Shown: piece by piece, positions 25,927 through 34,611 of the stretch
Layout: each line of letters opens with the position of its first letter
Position numbering within the stretch: the first letter of the stretch is position 1
Source of the DNA: a virus
Virus record (IMG/VR): IMGVR_UViG_3300007541_006356
Location: 1 to 61,619 of that record
DNA length: 61,619 nucleotides
Reading direction: 5' to 3' (one strand)
Made by a program: the position numbers and the translations under genes
Notes under the pieces: generated by a model
What the model saw: the letters and a program-made list of their open reading frames with translations, nothing else
Database searches by the model: none
Told to the model about the DNA's origin: nothing

Positions 25927-27720
25927 TCAATTAATACGTATATTTTGATTTAATACTGTGTTAGAGAAGTCATTTAATTTCGATAATATTTCGTTTGTTG
26001 TAGTCACTCCATCAGTACCGACCCTAATTGGTGGTGCACCTGGTACTGGGTGAGTGTGTGAAACGACAAAATTCACTAATAATGTTAAAAATTCTTTTAA
26101 CTTATCACCCCTAACCATCGGTTCAGTCTTACTAATAATATCATCTACTAATTTGTATTGATTAATACCATAATTACTGTCTAATGTAATTTGTCCAAGA
26201 TCATTAGAATCGTGTGAAAATAATATTATTTTCTCACCCGAACCAACAACAAATCCTTGTTGTTTACCCCTCTCAACGTTAAATTCCTTTCTCGTGACAT
26301 TTTCTACGGTAACAGGTACTTTATTTTTTTCAGTACTAAAAGATAAACCAAAACCATCCCTATTAATATCGCTACCCAATAATTTTATTGATTTCACAAA
26401 ATTAAAGACAGTATTACAAATATCGTTGTAATTAGTTTCAGTTACACCTGGAAATAATTGAATGGAGGTATTTTTATCTATTCGTTTAAAAAATCTCCTT
26501 AAATTAGGACCAGGTCTAAAATAAAATGGATGTGAAGTTGATTGTAATTTTTGTAACAAACCTTCATTATTAACTGGGTTAAAATTAATGTTTCTCGGAA
26601 ACGTTTCACCATTTACTGGTTTTAGTAATTGGTTCCAATTATTACTGTTAAAATATTCAATTGTTTCCTTTATATTTTTTTTAATGTTTACCACACTAGT
26701 GTTGAACGAAATGTTCATAACATTTTCAACCAGTTCTTGATTGATTTCCGTATCTAAATTTAAGGTGTTAGTGTCAAATATTTGTTGTTGACCATTAAAA
26801 CTTCTGTTCGGTAATTTAGATATGTTTACATTACCGACTATATTTTCATTAGGATTTAAATGTAAATCTTGTGGTGATACCAAATCATATTCTATTAGTA
26901 TATAAACTAACACGTTTTCAGGTGTATTTTCCACAGTTTCTTGTATTTCCGAAACTGTCACAGTATCAGGAAATGTTGACAACTGTAAAAACGTTAGTTT
27001 ATTATTCGCTTTAGGTTGTGACGGAATTTGAGGTTTGGGTGACTCAATAAATTTACCAGATCTAATTAATATTTGTGGATAATCCGTTGGGTTATTAGGG
27101 GTGTCAGGTTGATTGGAATTATCCTGTGGTCTGTCAGATGGTTGTGGTAATTTATAAGACATCCCTAAAACAATGTCAGCGTTTTTTCTACCAACTATAG
27201 ACACGTCATTTGGGTTGGGGAAACTACCGACAGTATCTGGGTTATCTATTGGGTTAGCTGAAGGTGTTATTCTCGTACCCAATGACGTATGTAGTCTTCC
27301 GTTCCTAAAATCTTCAGAGAATATTTTATGGGGTTGACTTATTAGTGGACCTATATACTCCTTATTTTGTGTCCTATTATCGGGGTTATAATATATAACC
27401 TTAATAGCTTCACCACGTTTGGGAATTACATTCACATTTATAGGTAAAAATGGGGTAAAAACATAAGGATCATTTTTTGACCATTTTTTCCACAACCCAT
27501 TCTTTTCCGCTAATTCAGTCTCTCTTTCAACTTCACCCACCGGGTCAACTAACCTACCATTGTCATTACTTATCGATGTGTCTTCGGTAGCTCTAATTCT
27601 ACCAGCTAATAGAGGATCATTATTATCAACACATACACCAAAGAATATAATAGGATTAAAATCTACACTACTGTCTCTAGTGGGAACCAATGGGTTTCCA
27701 CCATTTTTGCCGTTAATCAT
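25927..27720 (-). CDS. Baseplate hub-like protein with N-terminal OB-fold (gp5-type)
   Basis: 597 residues. The N-terminal domain resembles the OB-fold of T4 gp5-type hub or spike proteins: GVCVDNNDPLLAGRIRA and later PKRGEAIKVIYY...EYIGP. A long Asn/Pro-rich central part follows. The C-terminal region has FVVGSGEKIILFSHD and MVRGDKLKEFLTLLVNFVVSHTHPVPG, a pattern common at the ends of myoviral baseplate spike or hub proteins. No lysozyme domain is seen, unlike T4 gp5. The ATG at 27720 is chosen over an upstream GTG; it overlaps the end of the 58-codon gene by 8 bp. Confidence 0.72.
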   Translation of the reverse strand: MINGKNGGNPLVPTRDSSVDFNPIIFFGVCVDNNDPLLAGRIRATEDTSISNDNGRLVDPVGEVERETELAEKNGLWKKWSKNDPYVFTPFLPINVNVIPKRGEAIKVIYYNPDNRTQNKEYIGPLISQPHKIFSEDFRNGRLHTSLGTRITPSANPIDNPDTVGSFPNPNDVSIVGRKNADIVLGMSYKLPQPSDRPQDNSNQPDTPNNPTDYPQILIRSGKFIESPKPQIPSQPKANNKLTFLQLSTFPDTVTVSEIQETVENTPENVLVYILIEYDLVSPQDLHLNPNENIVGNVNISKLPNRSFNGQQQIFDTNTLNLDTEINQELVENVMNISFNTSVVNIKKNIKETIEYFNSNNWNQLLKPVNGETFPRNINFNPVNNEGLLQKLQSTSHPFYFRPGPNLRRFFKRIDKNTSIQLFPGVTETNYNDICNTVFNFVKSIKLLGSDINRDGFGLSFSTEKNKVPVTVENVTRKEFNVERGKQQGFVVGSGEKIILFSHDSNDLGQITLDSNYGINQYKLVDDIISKTEPMVRGDKLKEFLTLLVNFVVSHTHPVPGAPPIRVGTDGVTTTNEILSKLNDFSNTVLNQNIRIN

Positions 27721-27889
27721 CACCCATACGTTTTTTCATTTCTTTATTTAACCTATTATAATCCTCCTCAACCGTATCTAAGTACATAGTTAAGTCAATA
27801 ATAAGTTGTTTGGTTTTATCAAACTCATCCTTCAAAAAAACCATTTTATCTAATATTTTTTTATTTGGCGTATTTTCTAAATTTTCCAT
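27713..27889 (-). CDS. 58-residue helical protein between baseplate genes
   Basis: A complete small frame with ATG at 27889 and TAA at 27713. It fills the gap between two tail genes: 3 bp after the upstream stop, and overlapping the next start by 8 bp. The protein (MENLENTPNKK ... KKRMGDD) is charged and wholly helical with heptad-like Leu/Ile/Val spacing, so it is probably a small coiled-coil. No family recognised. The tight fit in the operon is the main evidence that it is real; a small tail chaperone or baseplate component is possible. Confidence 0.7.
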   Translation of the reverse strand: MENLENTPNKKILDKMVFLKDEFDKTKQLIIDLTMYLDTVEEDYNRLNKEMKKRMGDD

Positions 27890-27892
27890 TTG

Positions 27893-29986
27893 TTAAACAT
27901 TAACCCCAATACCTTTAATAGGGGGAACTACTGTCGCTCCAGGTGGTCCTGCCGCGACACTAGGGAAAGTTGTGATGTGTGTCACACCATTTTTAGTGTT
28001 TTCTTCATCTATAGCTTGTATTTGAGCGTACATGGATAATAACCACAAATTAGGTGACCCATCTGGCATATCCCCAGTTGGGATACCCAAAGATTCTAAC
28101 TTACCAATCATACTTTGAAATGTCCTTACTGAGTTGTTACCACTTCTTCCCGCCGCAGCAAATAATAAAAATTGTGGTGGTGGTGGGAAAGGGACATCTA
28201 AACCTACAGCGTCAATTAACCTGAGAACTATATCAAATATTTCTTTACAGTCTTTAGCGTCTTGTAATTCTTCAATAAAGGGTAACAAAAGTGATATTAA
28301 TGATAATATTAGAGCTGTTTGTTTACCTAATTTTGTCTTCAAAAATACTTTAGCTAATTCAGTGAGTATCACCATTAGGTATTGTTTCATCACGTTAAAT
28401 AATTCTTTAGTAATTTCAGACAACAATTCTCGTAGTACCCTAACAAAAAATCTTTTAAATATTTTAGCGAATTCTTGAGCGTTGGACGCTAATAAAGCGT
28501 CTTCATTGAGTAATTTAGCGATAATTGTTACGGGTAAAATAACTTTACTTGACATTAACGCTAACATCATGATTTGTGGTAGGTTAAGTATTACTCCCTC
28601 AACAAAATTAATATTAAAATTCCAGTTTAATTCTTTGAACGCGGGATTAGGTGAATTAGCTACCGACCCTTCCACACCGTACTGTAATATTAAATCGAAA
28701 GCTTTATAACCATCACCACCTTCAATTAATGACGAAATTATTTCATCAGCCCCTTCTTCAAATATCCCATTATCTAGTGGAATTTCTATGTTATCACAAC
28801 TTTCAAATTTAATTACACCCTTTTGTCGTTTGATTGATTCTTCATACAAAATCCTATCTTCTTGTACTGAAAAAGAATAAAACGAATCGTCATCAAATAA
28901 TTCAGCTAAGTGACTAATGGTCTCAGTACTAACTACACCTAAATCAATACCATTACAAGACTCTACAATTTTGTTCATGGTTTTGATTAGTTTGTTAATA
29001 CCCAAAACGTCAGCTAAATTAATTCCCTCATTTCTAGACGATATACTTAAACCAGAAAGAATTTCCAATAACGCACCCAACAAATTATGTAACTCAAACA
29101 CATCAATTTTATCAAAGTAGTCTTGGAGTAGTTCAGCGAATGTAAACTTAGTTCCGTTACCTACAAATGAAGGATCATTTACTGTGTATATGTTTGAGTT
29201 TGGTGATTTATAGTGTGGGCTGATAATTAAAGACTGAGTTAATTCATCATACTCCACGGTAAATAATATCAAATTACTCGCACCATAAATTGGGTATTGT
29301 TGTCCTGGGTTTTGTAATATAAAATACAAATACCTATTCATTGAAAATGGTATTCCACCCGGTGTATCAATCGAGCCCTCAGACTCGTAATAATATTTAC
29401 CTACACCGACATTGGGTTCAACCATTAACTGTTTGAAGAAATCGAACTGATCGATTCTAATCACAATATCAGTTGTTAAACCATCTCCAACAACTGGAAC
29501 CTCTGATTCTAAATCACAATTAAAAGCTCTTAAAATTTCTTCAATTAAAATATTTTTTAACTTAGGTATTGTATTTCGTATCGCACGTCTTAATACGTCT
29601 TTTATAATTCTACCGTATTCGTCGTCGACATTGTTCTTTAACCAAGCGTCAGTTTTAGTTTTTTTTTCAGTAACCCACTGATTAACCGCACCAGGTTGGT
29701 TATCATCTTCAGATCTTCTACGTTTTTTTCGTGATGATCTAAAACCTTTTTCTTCTGAGGGTTCAGATTTTGGATTTTTCTGACTTCTAGATTTTAACGT
29801 TTTAATTAGACCCAAAAGAAAAGGGATAGGGTTGTCGGTTAAATCACCAAAATCTCTGAACGCTTGTTTCCAAGAGTCCAGATTTTGCCTTTCTCTTCTG
29901 ACTTGGGAATCAAACTCCAATGTCGTGAGTATGGAGTTTACCTTACCAAAGATTTCTTTTCTCTGATTTTGATTATCTAAACCCAT
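27893..29986 (-). CDS. Large tail/baseplate protein of unknown function
   Basis: 697 residues. A charged N-terminal part has a very basic patch (SSRKKRRRS) near residue 85-95. A mixed alpha/beta middle region follows. A long hydrophobic helical stretch spans about 470-580 (LPQIMMLALMSSKVILPVTI; LILSLISLLLPFIEEL), then a Pro/Gly-rich C-terminus. The hydrophobic helices could be membrane-active or packed inside the tail, as in some baseplate or tape-measure-like proteins. It starts 12 bp after the preceding gene and is followed by the small coiled-coil gene and the hub-like gene. No family was recognised. Confidence 0.62.
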   Translation of the reverse strand: MGLDNQNQRKEIFGKVNSILTTLEFDSQVRRERQNLDSWKQAFRDFGDLTDNPIPFLLGLIKTLKSRSQKNPKSEPSEEKGFRSSRKKRRRSEDDNQPGAVNQWVTEKKTKTDAWLKNNVDDEYGRIIKDVLRRAIRNTIPKLKNILIEEILRAFNCDLESEVPVVGDGLTTDIVIRIDQFDFFKQLMVEPNVGVGKYYYESEGSIDTPGGIPFSMNRYLYFILQNPGQQYPIYGASNLILFTVEYDELTQSLIISPHYKSPNSNIYTVNDPSFVGNGTKFTFAELLQDYFDKIDVFELHNLLGALLEILSGLSISSRNEGINLADVLGINKLIKTMNKIVESCNGIDLGVVSTETISHLAELFDDDSFYSFSVQEDRILYEESIKRQKGVIKFESCDNIEIPLDNGIFEEGADEIISSLIEGGDGYKAFDLILQYGVEGSVANSPNPAFKELNWNFNINFVEGVILNLPQIMMLALMSSKVILPVTIIAKLLNEDALLASNAQEFAKIFKRFFVRVLRELLSEITKELFNVMKQYLMVILTELAKVFLKTKLGKQTALILSLISLLLPFIEELQDAKDCKEIFDIVLRLIDAVGLDVPFPPPPQFLLFAAAGRSGNNSVRTFQSMIGKLESLGIPTGDMPDGSPNLWLLSMYAQIQAIDEENTKNGVTHITTFPSVAAGPPGATVVPPIKGIGVNV

Positions 29987-29997
29987 GAATTAAAAAA

Positions 29998-30345
29998 TTA
30001 TTCGTTGTTTTTAGCTTGATTAAGTAATTGATTCAATTGTTCTTTCATATCGTCGTCTAAAGAACCAACTTTAACATCACCACTAACATTTTTCTGTAAT
30101 ATAGATGATTGTATTTTTGAAAGTTGTATTTTCTTTTCAATCGCGGAATCAATTATCTTTTGTTGTTCTTTAAGAACAGGTCCGATTAACGCCATATCTG
30201 TCGCTTCTTTCAAAAACATCATCATTTTATTTTGAATACGTATAGCGGTAGTTCTTTGTTCAACAGTTTCGTTGTAGATTTCTTGTAGTAACCCCAACAA
30301 ACTTTCTTGAGTCAAATTAATATCTTTCTTTTTAGGTCTTGGCAT
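29998..30345 (-). CDS. Small helical protein at the head of the tail operon
   Basis: 115 residues, helical throughout with coiled-coil spacing; basic N-terminus (MPRPKKKD) and acidic/Gln-rich end. First gene of the leftward 30.3-24 kb tail unit, directly under a TATTTAT motif located 4 bases from its ATG. No family recognised. A small structural or chaperone protein of the baseplate is likely from position. Confidence 0.65.
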   Translation of the reverse strand: MPRPKKKDINLTQESLLGLLQEIYNETVEQRTTAIRIQNKMMMFLKEATDMALIGPVLKEQQKIIDSAIEKKIQLSKIQSSILQKNVSGDVKVGSLDDDMKEQLNQLLNQAKNNE

Positions 30346-30349
30346 ACTA

Positions 30350-30356
30350 ATAAATA
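30350..30356 (-). promoter_or_regulatory. TATTTAT late-type promoter of the tail/baseplate operon
   Basis: On the minus strand TATTTAT ends 4 bases before the ATG at 30345, in the gap behind the sigma factor gene. A transcript starting from it would be leaderless or start just inside the gene. Confidence 0.62.
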
Positions 30357-30362
30357 TTACGG

Positions 30363-31091
30363 TTATGTGTTTCTAAAATCGTCAGATAATATCTGATAAA
30401 TTTCTTTGTAACGTTTTAGTGATAACCTAATTTCTTTAGTGGTTAACCCAGTCATTTCCCTAAGACTATATAATATCACATTCTTGTTGAATTTATTACC
30501 CTCACCCGCGACAAAATAAGTCTCAAAATTTTCAAATAAATCAACTAATGATAACCCCACTTTTCTTTCATTATCATTTAGTTTATTATCCACCATAAAT
30601 TGTTTGATATTTTCGGTTAATAAAGTCAACAACATACTAACATCCACCTCAGTATCGTCTAACTCGTAAGTGTAAACATCACTAAATTTAACACTAGATA
30701 ATTCTATACCCTCCTCAATTGAGGGTGCGATATCCTCATAACTAATCTTTCTATTCCTATCCCTTTGATCTTTCATTATTTGACCCATCAAATAGTTTTT
30801 GCATATTGTACCAAAATAGGAATACGCTTTTTTGTTTTCTTCTGGGTCAAATTTTTCAGCTTTGGTAATTAAAAATGAAAGAGTATCTGAATGTATATCT
30901 CTATAGTCCATATCACGTCTATAAAGTTTATACCTTCTAATGATACTCTCAATCATTTTATTCAAAGGAAACCTTAGAAAATCGTTATAAATTAAATTTC
31001 TTTCTTCATAGGTAGTTGCGGTCAGAAAACATCTAACCGCGTTTTCTTCCGTGGGGCCAAAGTAATTTTTATCTTTAGACTTCCTTGGCAT
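30363..31091 (-). CDS. Late-gene RNA polymerase sigma factor (T4 gp55-like)
   Basis: 242 residues. The central part matches the sigma region 2 pattern of gp55-type factors: LNKMIESIIRRYKLYRRDMDYRDI, then KAEKFDPEENKKAYSYFGTICKNYLMGQIMK, where the aromatic/Gly core and basic helix bind the RNA polymerase clamp and the -10-like late promoter. The C-terminal part (TGLTTKEIRLSLKRYKEIY) looks like a small helical region 4-like remnant. T4 gp55 directs polymerase to TATAAATA; the TATTTAT motifs of this window are its likely target. The gene is last in the leftward run from 49.8 kb and lies directly upstream of a late-promoter-driven operon. Confidence 0.85.
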   Translation of the reverse strand: MPRKSKDKNYFGPTEENAVRCFLTATTYEERNLIYNDFLRFPLNKMIESIIRRYKLYRRDMDYRDIHSDTLSFLITKAEKFDPEENKKAYSYFGTICKNYLMGQIMKDQRDRNRKISYEDIAPSIEEGIELSSVKFSDVYTYELDDTEVDVSMLLTLLTENIKQFMVDNKLNDNERKVGLSLVDLFENFETYFVAGEGNKFNKNVILYSLREMTGLTTKEIRLSLKRYKEIYQILSDDFRNT

Positions 31092-31094
31092 TTA

Positions 31095-31892
31095 TTAATT
31101 GTTTTCATAACTTATTTCTCTATCAAAAGTGAAAAAATATTCTTTTTTAGCTGTTTCAACCCAAAATGGTGCTTCATCCAAACTTAATTTTTGTGTTGGG
31201 TGATTTTTATAATTCCAAAACAACGACCATTCTCTCATATTTGTATGTTTATACCCTATCTTTGGGATTGTCATAATTTGTAAATCATTATATGTAGCAC
31301 GTAATAAGAACTCATAAGAAAACGCTAATTTAATGCTTGGCTTGAACATACCAATCTCCTCAAATTTTTCTTTCCGATATATAGCACCAGACGTTTGATA
31401 GTTTTGATAGTTTAAAAGTGTGTTGTTATCCAAATAACCTAACTTCTCGGAGAACTTCATAGCCCAAAGTGATTCATTGGTGAAACCTAAAAATGAATTT
31501 TCAGTATTAACTTCAACCACTAATGGCAAAAATATATCGATGTCAGTGTAAGATTCTTGATATCTATCAAAGTTTTTAAACCAATTACGAGAATACTCGT
31601 CATCGAATTCCAAAATAGAAAACCAAGTAGTGTCACAATTCTCCACACCTAAATTAACTTGTGAACAAAAATCAGATTTACCATCATTTTTAATTTTTGT
31701 AATCTTTAGGTTTGTTGGGAACTCATAATCACTTAAAAATCCAACAACATCACTATCATTTGTGTGTACAATTACCACACTATCTACTTTCCTTTCTTGA
31801 TTGTCGATACTCTTTACCGCTCTATCAAAATACTCTTTAAAATCCCCACTTACATCATTAATTGGGATTATAACTGCAATATCTTTACTCAT
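31095..31892 (-). CDS. Glycosyltransferase, GT2-like (GT-A fold)
   Basis: 265 residues. The N-terminus (IAVIIPINDV...VKSIDNQ) is a nucleotide-sugar binding strand and helix as in GT2 enzymes, and FDDEY near residue 97-101 stands where the metal-binding D-x-D lies. The C-terminal part includes a YRKEKFEEIG segment common in GT2 acceptor domains. No membrane anchor. It is the last of the glycosyltransferase genes in the leftward island, 3 bp upstream of the sigma factor gene. Donor and acceptor unknown. Confidence 0.72.
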   Translation of the reverse strand: MSKDIAVIIPINDVSGDFKEYFDRAVKSIDNQERKVDSVVIVHTNDSDVVGFLSDYEFPTNLKITKIKNDGKSDFCSQVNLGVENCDTTWFSILEFDDEYSRNWFKNFDRYQESYTDIDIFLPLVVEVNTENSFLGFTNESLWAMKFSEKLGYLDNNTLLNYQNYQTSGAIYRKEKFEEIGMFKPSIKLAFSYEFLLRATYNDLQIMTIPKIGYKHTNMREWSLFWNYKNHPTQKLSLDEAPFWVETAKKEYFFTFDREISYENN

Positions 31893-31896
31893 ATTA

Positions 31897-32961
31897 TTAT
31901 TCGTTTTCTACACCGACTGGGGTTAATTTTTCTAAGTTAATTTTGGTTTCTCTAATTTTTCTATCAAAAATAGATTTAAACGTGTTCTCCACGGATGATA
32001 TGAATGATTCTTTTTCATATCCTTCAACAGTTTTAGCCATCGACTCATATAGTTCTTGTGGGATTTCATCCTCCAACCATTTGTTAATGTAAGAACCCAA
32101 AACGTCAACTACTTTGTTAAACTCATATGTCCAAACACCGTTATTTTCTGTCATCCATTCGGGTTGTAGGTTAGGTACCTTCCCAATTACTGGAACACCA
32201 CATTTCATAGACTCCAATGGGAATGTCCCAAAACCAGAAATATCATCCACCCAAACAGAAGCACAAGAGTCAGAAAGACTTTCAGCGAAAGATTCTCTAG
32301 ACATGTTTCTCAAATCTCTAAATGATATCCACTTATATTGGGGGAATTTGAGATAAAATGACTTAATGATTTTCATAGTATCTCTTGGTTCTCTAGTGTG
32401 GATTGAAATGATTGGTGATTGTGGTTTACTTGTCGGTTTGAAATAATTTGGGATATAGAGTTGTATTTCAGACACATCAACGGTAGGCATTAAAGATTTA
32501 ATCATCTCTGTTTGACCTTTAGTTGTGGTTATCACTCTATGTACACCAAATACAGGCCAAGTTGTACCAGGTGGTAATGTTTCCAAAATGTAATCGTATG
32601 ATTGACATAGAATCATTTTTTCACAAGGCATCGATTTAATCTGTTCCAACACGTGACCAAATATTTCTGGTACAATTACCAAGTCTGACAATTCTACATT
32701 TATTTGTTTAGATTCTATCGATACGTGAGGTACTGAAGATAATTCACTACCCAACCATGATTCAACACCCATATAATCATTTTTTTCATGCATAATATAA
32801 GCGTTATACCCTAAATCATTAAGGGTTTTAACTAATTCATAATTGTACGCTATTGAAGCTTTTTGGACACCTTTAGTATCCATAGTTAAAAGAAATATTC
32901 TAGATTTTTTACTATTTAGTTTATCTAGTGTCTCCTGTAGTTTAAAAACCTGTTCTGTCAT
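31897..32961 (-). CDS. Glycosyltransferase, GT-B fold (GT4-like)
   Basis: 354 residues with two Rossmann-like halves. The C-terminal half carries GFGTFPLESMKCGVPVIG, the typical E-x7-E region of GT4-type transferases that holds the donor nucleotide. The N-terminal half is less conserved. It is spaced 4 bp from the following GT2-like gene and 2 bp from the preceding small gene, hence co-transcribed. Donor unknown; acceptor could be a virion or host surface glycan. Confidence 0.75.
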   Translation of the reverse strand: MTEQVFKLQETLDKLNSKKSRIFLLTMDTKGVQKASIAYNYELVKTLNDLGYNAYIMHEKNDYMGVESWLGSELSSVPHVSIESKQINVELSDLVIVPEIFGHVLEQIKSMPCEKMILCQSYDYILETLPPGTTWPVFGVHRVITTTKGQTEMIKSLMPTVDVSEIQLYIPNYFKPTSKPQSPIISIHTREPRDTMKIIKSFYLKFPQYKWISFRDLRNMSRESFAESLSDSCASVWVDDISGFGTFPLESMKCGVPVIGKVPNLQPEWMTENNGVWTYEFNKVVDVLGSYINKWLEDEIPQELYESMAKTVEGYEKESFISSVENTFKSIFDRKIRETKINLEKLTPVGVENE

Positions 32962-32963
32962 AA

Positions 32964-33266
32964 TTATTTACATTTTTTTAATATTTCATACTCGATAAGA
33001 GTGTTCATCGCTAATCTAAAAGGTAATGTGGTCGCGTCCATTCCCGCGGTACCAAGTTTATCATCAACTTCTTCAGCGTAACCCAACAAGACTTCTATCA
33101 TTATTTTAAAAAATTCGAATTTGGGTAGATTTATCTCCATACCTAAATTAATGTCGGTAGATTCGTCAATTTTGTTAACAATCTCTATTTGTTCTACAAA
33201 TTTATCAACGTCTAAATACATGTATTCACCGTTTATTGGTAATTGTTGGTCAGTTAGTTCATTCAT
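32964..33266 (-). CDS. Small acidic protein of unknown function
   Basis: 100 residues, acidic, helical in its second half (FFKIMIEVLLGYAEEVDD). No motif recognised. Start overlaps the preceding gene end by 8 bp; the stop is 2 bp before the next ATG, so it is part of the leftward operon. Could be a small regulator or partner of adjacent enzymes; nothing in the sequence decides. Confidence 0.65.
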   Translation of the reverse strand: MNELTDQQLPINGEYMYLDVDKFVEQIEIVNKIDESTDINLGMEINLPKFEFFKIMIEVLLGYAEEVDDKLGTAGMDATTLPFRLAMNTLIEYEILKKCK

Positions 33267-33807
33267 TTGATTTGAAAATTGAAAGTTCGAATACTTCTCT
33301 TATTTTTTTTACTTTGAAAGTAGAGTTACCTCTACAGTTTACGGTAATTAATACTTTTTCTTTTAGTTTATTTTTAATAATATCTGAATCGTTAGTGACG
33401 ATAACATCAAAATCATTCCAAACATTTGGTTTATCGTCTTTAGTTATAAACCTAATGTTTTTAACTTGTGACCCGTATTTAGCTAAAAACCAAAGTGTTG
33501 CGGGTATACCTCTACCTACTTCATCACTCATTAATGTAACATTTAAATGTTTATTTTCCATTAGAAAATTATTTAAGTGAATAAATGAGTTATTTTCAGA
33601 TTCTTTAGCGTGACCAAAAGTCTCCATAGGTGCTTCTTCGTACAAAAATTTTAAGTATTGTTTAGTAGTTTTAAACCCTAATTTTTTCTTAACATTTTTG
33701 TCCGTCAACTCACCATCAATTTCAGATTCATAATATTTTTGATGTACCTCTTTAATTTTACCTAAAAGGTCTCTAAATATACCGTTTATTGATATAGCTA
33801 CGTTCAT
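33259..33807 (-). CDS. Protein with HAD-like features lacking the nucleophile
   Basis: 182 residues from the ATG at 33807; the frame extends 14 codons further up but that would run into the phoH gene. The start MNVAISINGIFRDLLGKI resembles the HAD phosphatase motif I (D-x-D-G-x-x-x-D) but with Ser and Asn in place of the two key Asp residues. Late motifs may be VIVTND and LITVNCRGN. Related phage proteins appear to be inactive or divergent HAD-like folds. The family call is tentative, and a phosphatase activity is unlikely if motif I is read correctly. Confidence 0.55.
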   Translation of the reverse strand: MNVAISINGIFRDLLGKIKEVHQKYYESEIDGELTDKNVKKKLGFKTTKQYLKFLYEEAPMETFGHAKESENNSFIHLNNFLMENKHLNVTLMSDEVGRGIPATLWFLAKYGSQVKNIRFITKDDKPNVWNDFDVIVTNDSDIIKNKLKEKVLITVNCRGNSTFKVKKIREVFELSIFKSNE

Positions 33808-33829
33808 GAATAATAAAATAGAATATTTA

Positions 33830-34567
33830 TTATGATTGTAAAGAATCAAAAACTTTTTCTATTTTAGTAATTAGTGGGTTTCTAACCACATCATCACTGG
33901 TCAACTGAACACAACCAATTTCTTCGATATTTTTAAAATTTTCCATTAAAAATTTTAAACCATTAGCACCTTTAGAATCTTGTTGTTTTTCATCACCTAA
34001 AAATATCATTTTAGAGTCAGAACCTAAACGTGTCATAATTGTCCTAATATTTTCCACAGAAATGTTTTGGGACTCATCCACAATTATTATGGAATTGTCA
34101 ATATTTATACCTCTCATATACGCGATTGGCATTTCTTCAATTATTTTCAATTCACGTAATTTAGCTGTAATTGTTTGTCCAACTATTTTCTCAAAATTGT
34201 GCACAAATGAAAACATAAAAGGTTCCATTTTTTCTCTCACCCCACCTTTTAAAAATCCAATCTCTTCATTCTTAAGTGTGGTTACTGATTTTACAATTAT
34301 TATTTTTTTGTACTTACTGTAATTCTTAACCAATCTTAAAGCTTCCGCACAAGCTAAGTATGTTTTTCCACAACCAGCGGGACCTGAACAAATAACAATT
34401 TCTTTAGATTTTATGTTATTTACTAGTTCTTTTTGATTGTCGGTTTTACACTTAACATTGACTGTCATTGTGCCGAGAAACTTCTCTTCCTCGGTGTTGG
34501 ATTTGTTGATATATTCCAGAACTTCTAATTCTATGTCTGGATCAATCTTTTTTTTCCGTCTACTCAT
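33830..34567 (-). CDS. phoH: PhoH-like ATPase
   Basis: 245 residues. P-loop NTPase of the PhoH family, common in T4-like phages and related to the helicase-like half of bacterial PhoH. Walker A GPAGCGKT at 62-69; conserved KSVTTLKNEEIGFLKG at 93-108, close to the family RPxVEAGExLGFLPG block; Walker B IIIVDESQN at 160-168; and MTRLGSDSKMIFLGDEKQ downstream. Role in the phage is unknown; RNA-related and phosphate-stress functions have been proposed for the family. It lies within the glycan island on the same strand. Confidence 0.92.
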   Translation of the reverse strand: MSRRKKKIDPDIELEVLEYINKSNTEEEKFLGTMTVNVKCKTDNQKELVNNIKSKEIVICSGPAGCGKTYLACAEALRLVKNYSKYKKIIIVKSVTTLKNEEIGFLKGGVREKMEPFMFSFVHNFEKIVGQTITAKLRELKIIEEMPIAYMRGINIDNSIIIVDESQNISVENIRTIMTRLGSDSKMIFLGDEKQQDSKGANGLKFLMENFKNIEEIGCVQLTSDDVVRNPLITKIEKVFDSLQS

Positions 34568-34611
34568 TATTATTTATTTGATGTTTATTAATTTAAAAAA
34601 AATTACAACAT

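Noticed and set aside
25927-27720. gp5-type lysozyme activity in the hub-like protein
   Set aside because: No lysozyme domain or catalytic E-D-T pattern is visible between the OB-like and C-terminal parts.
33824-33830. TATTTAT on the plus strand at the end of phoH
   Set aside because: No rightward gene follows; in AT-rich DNA isolated copies are expected by chance.
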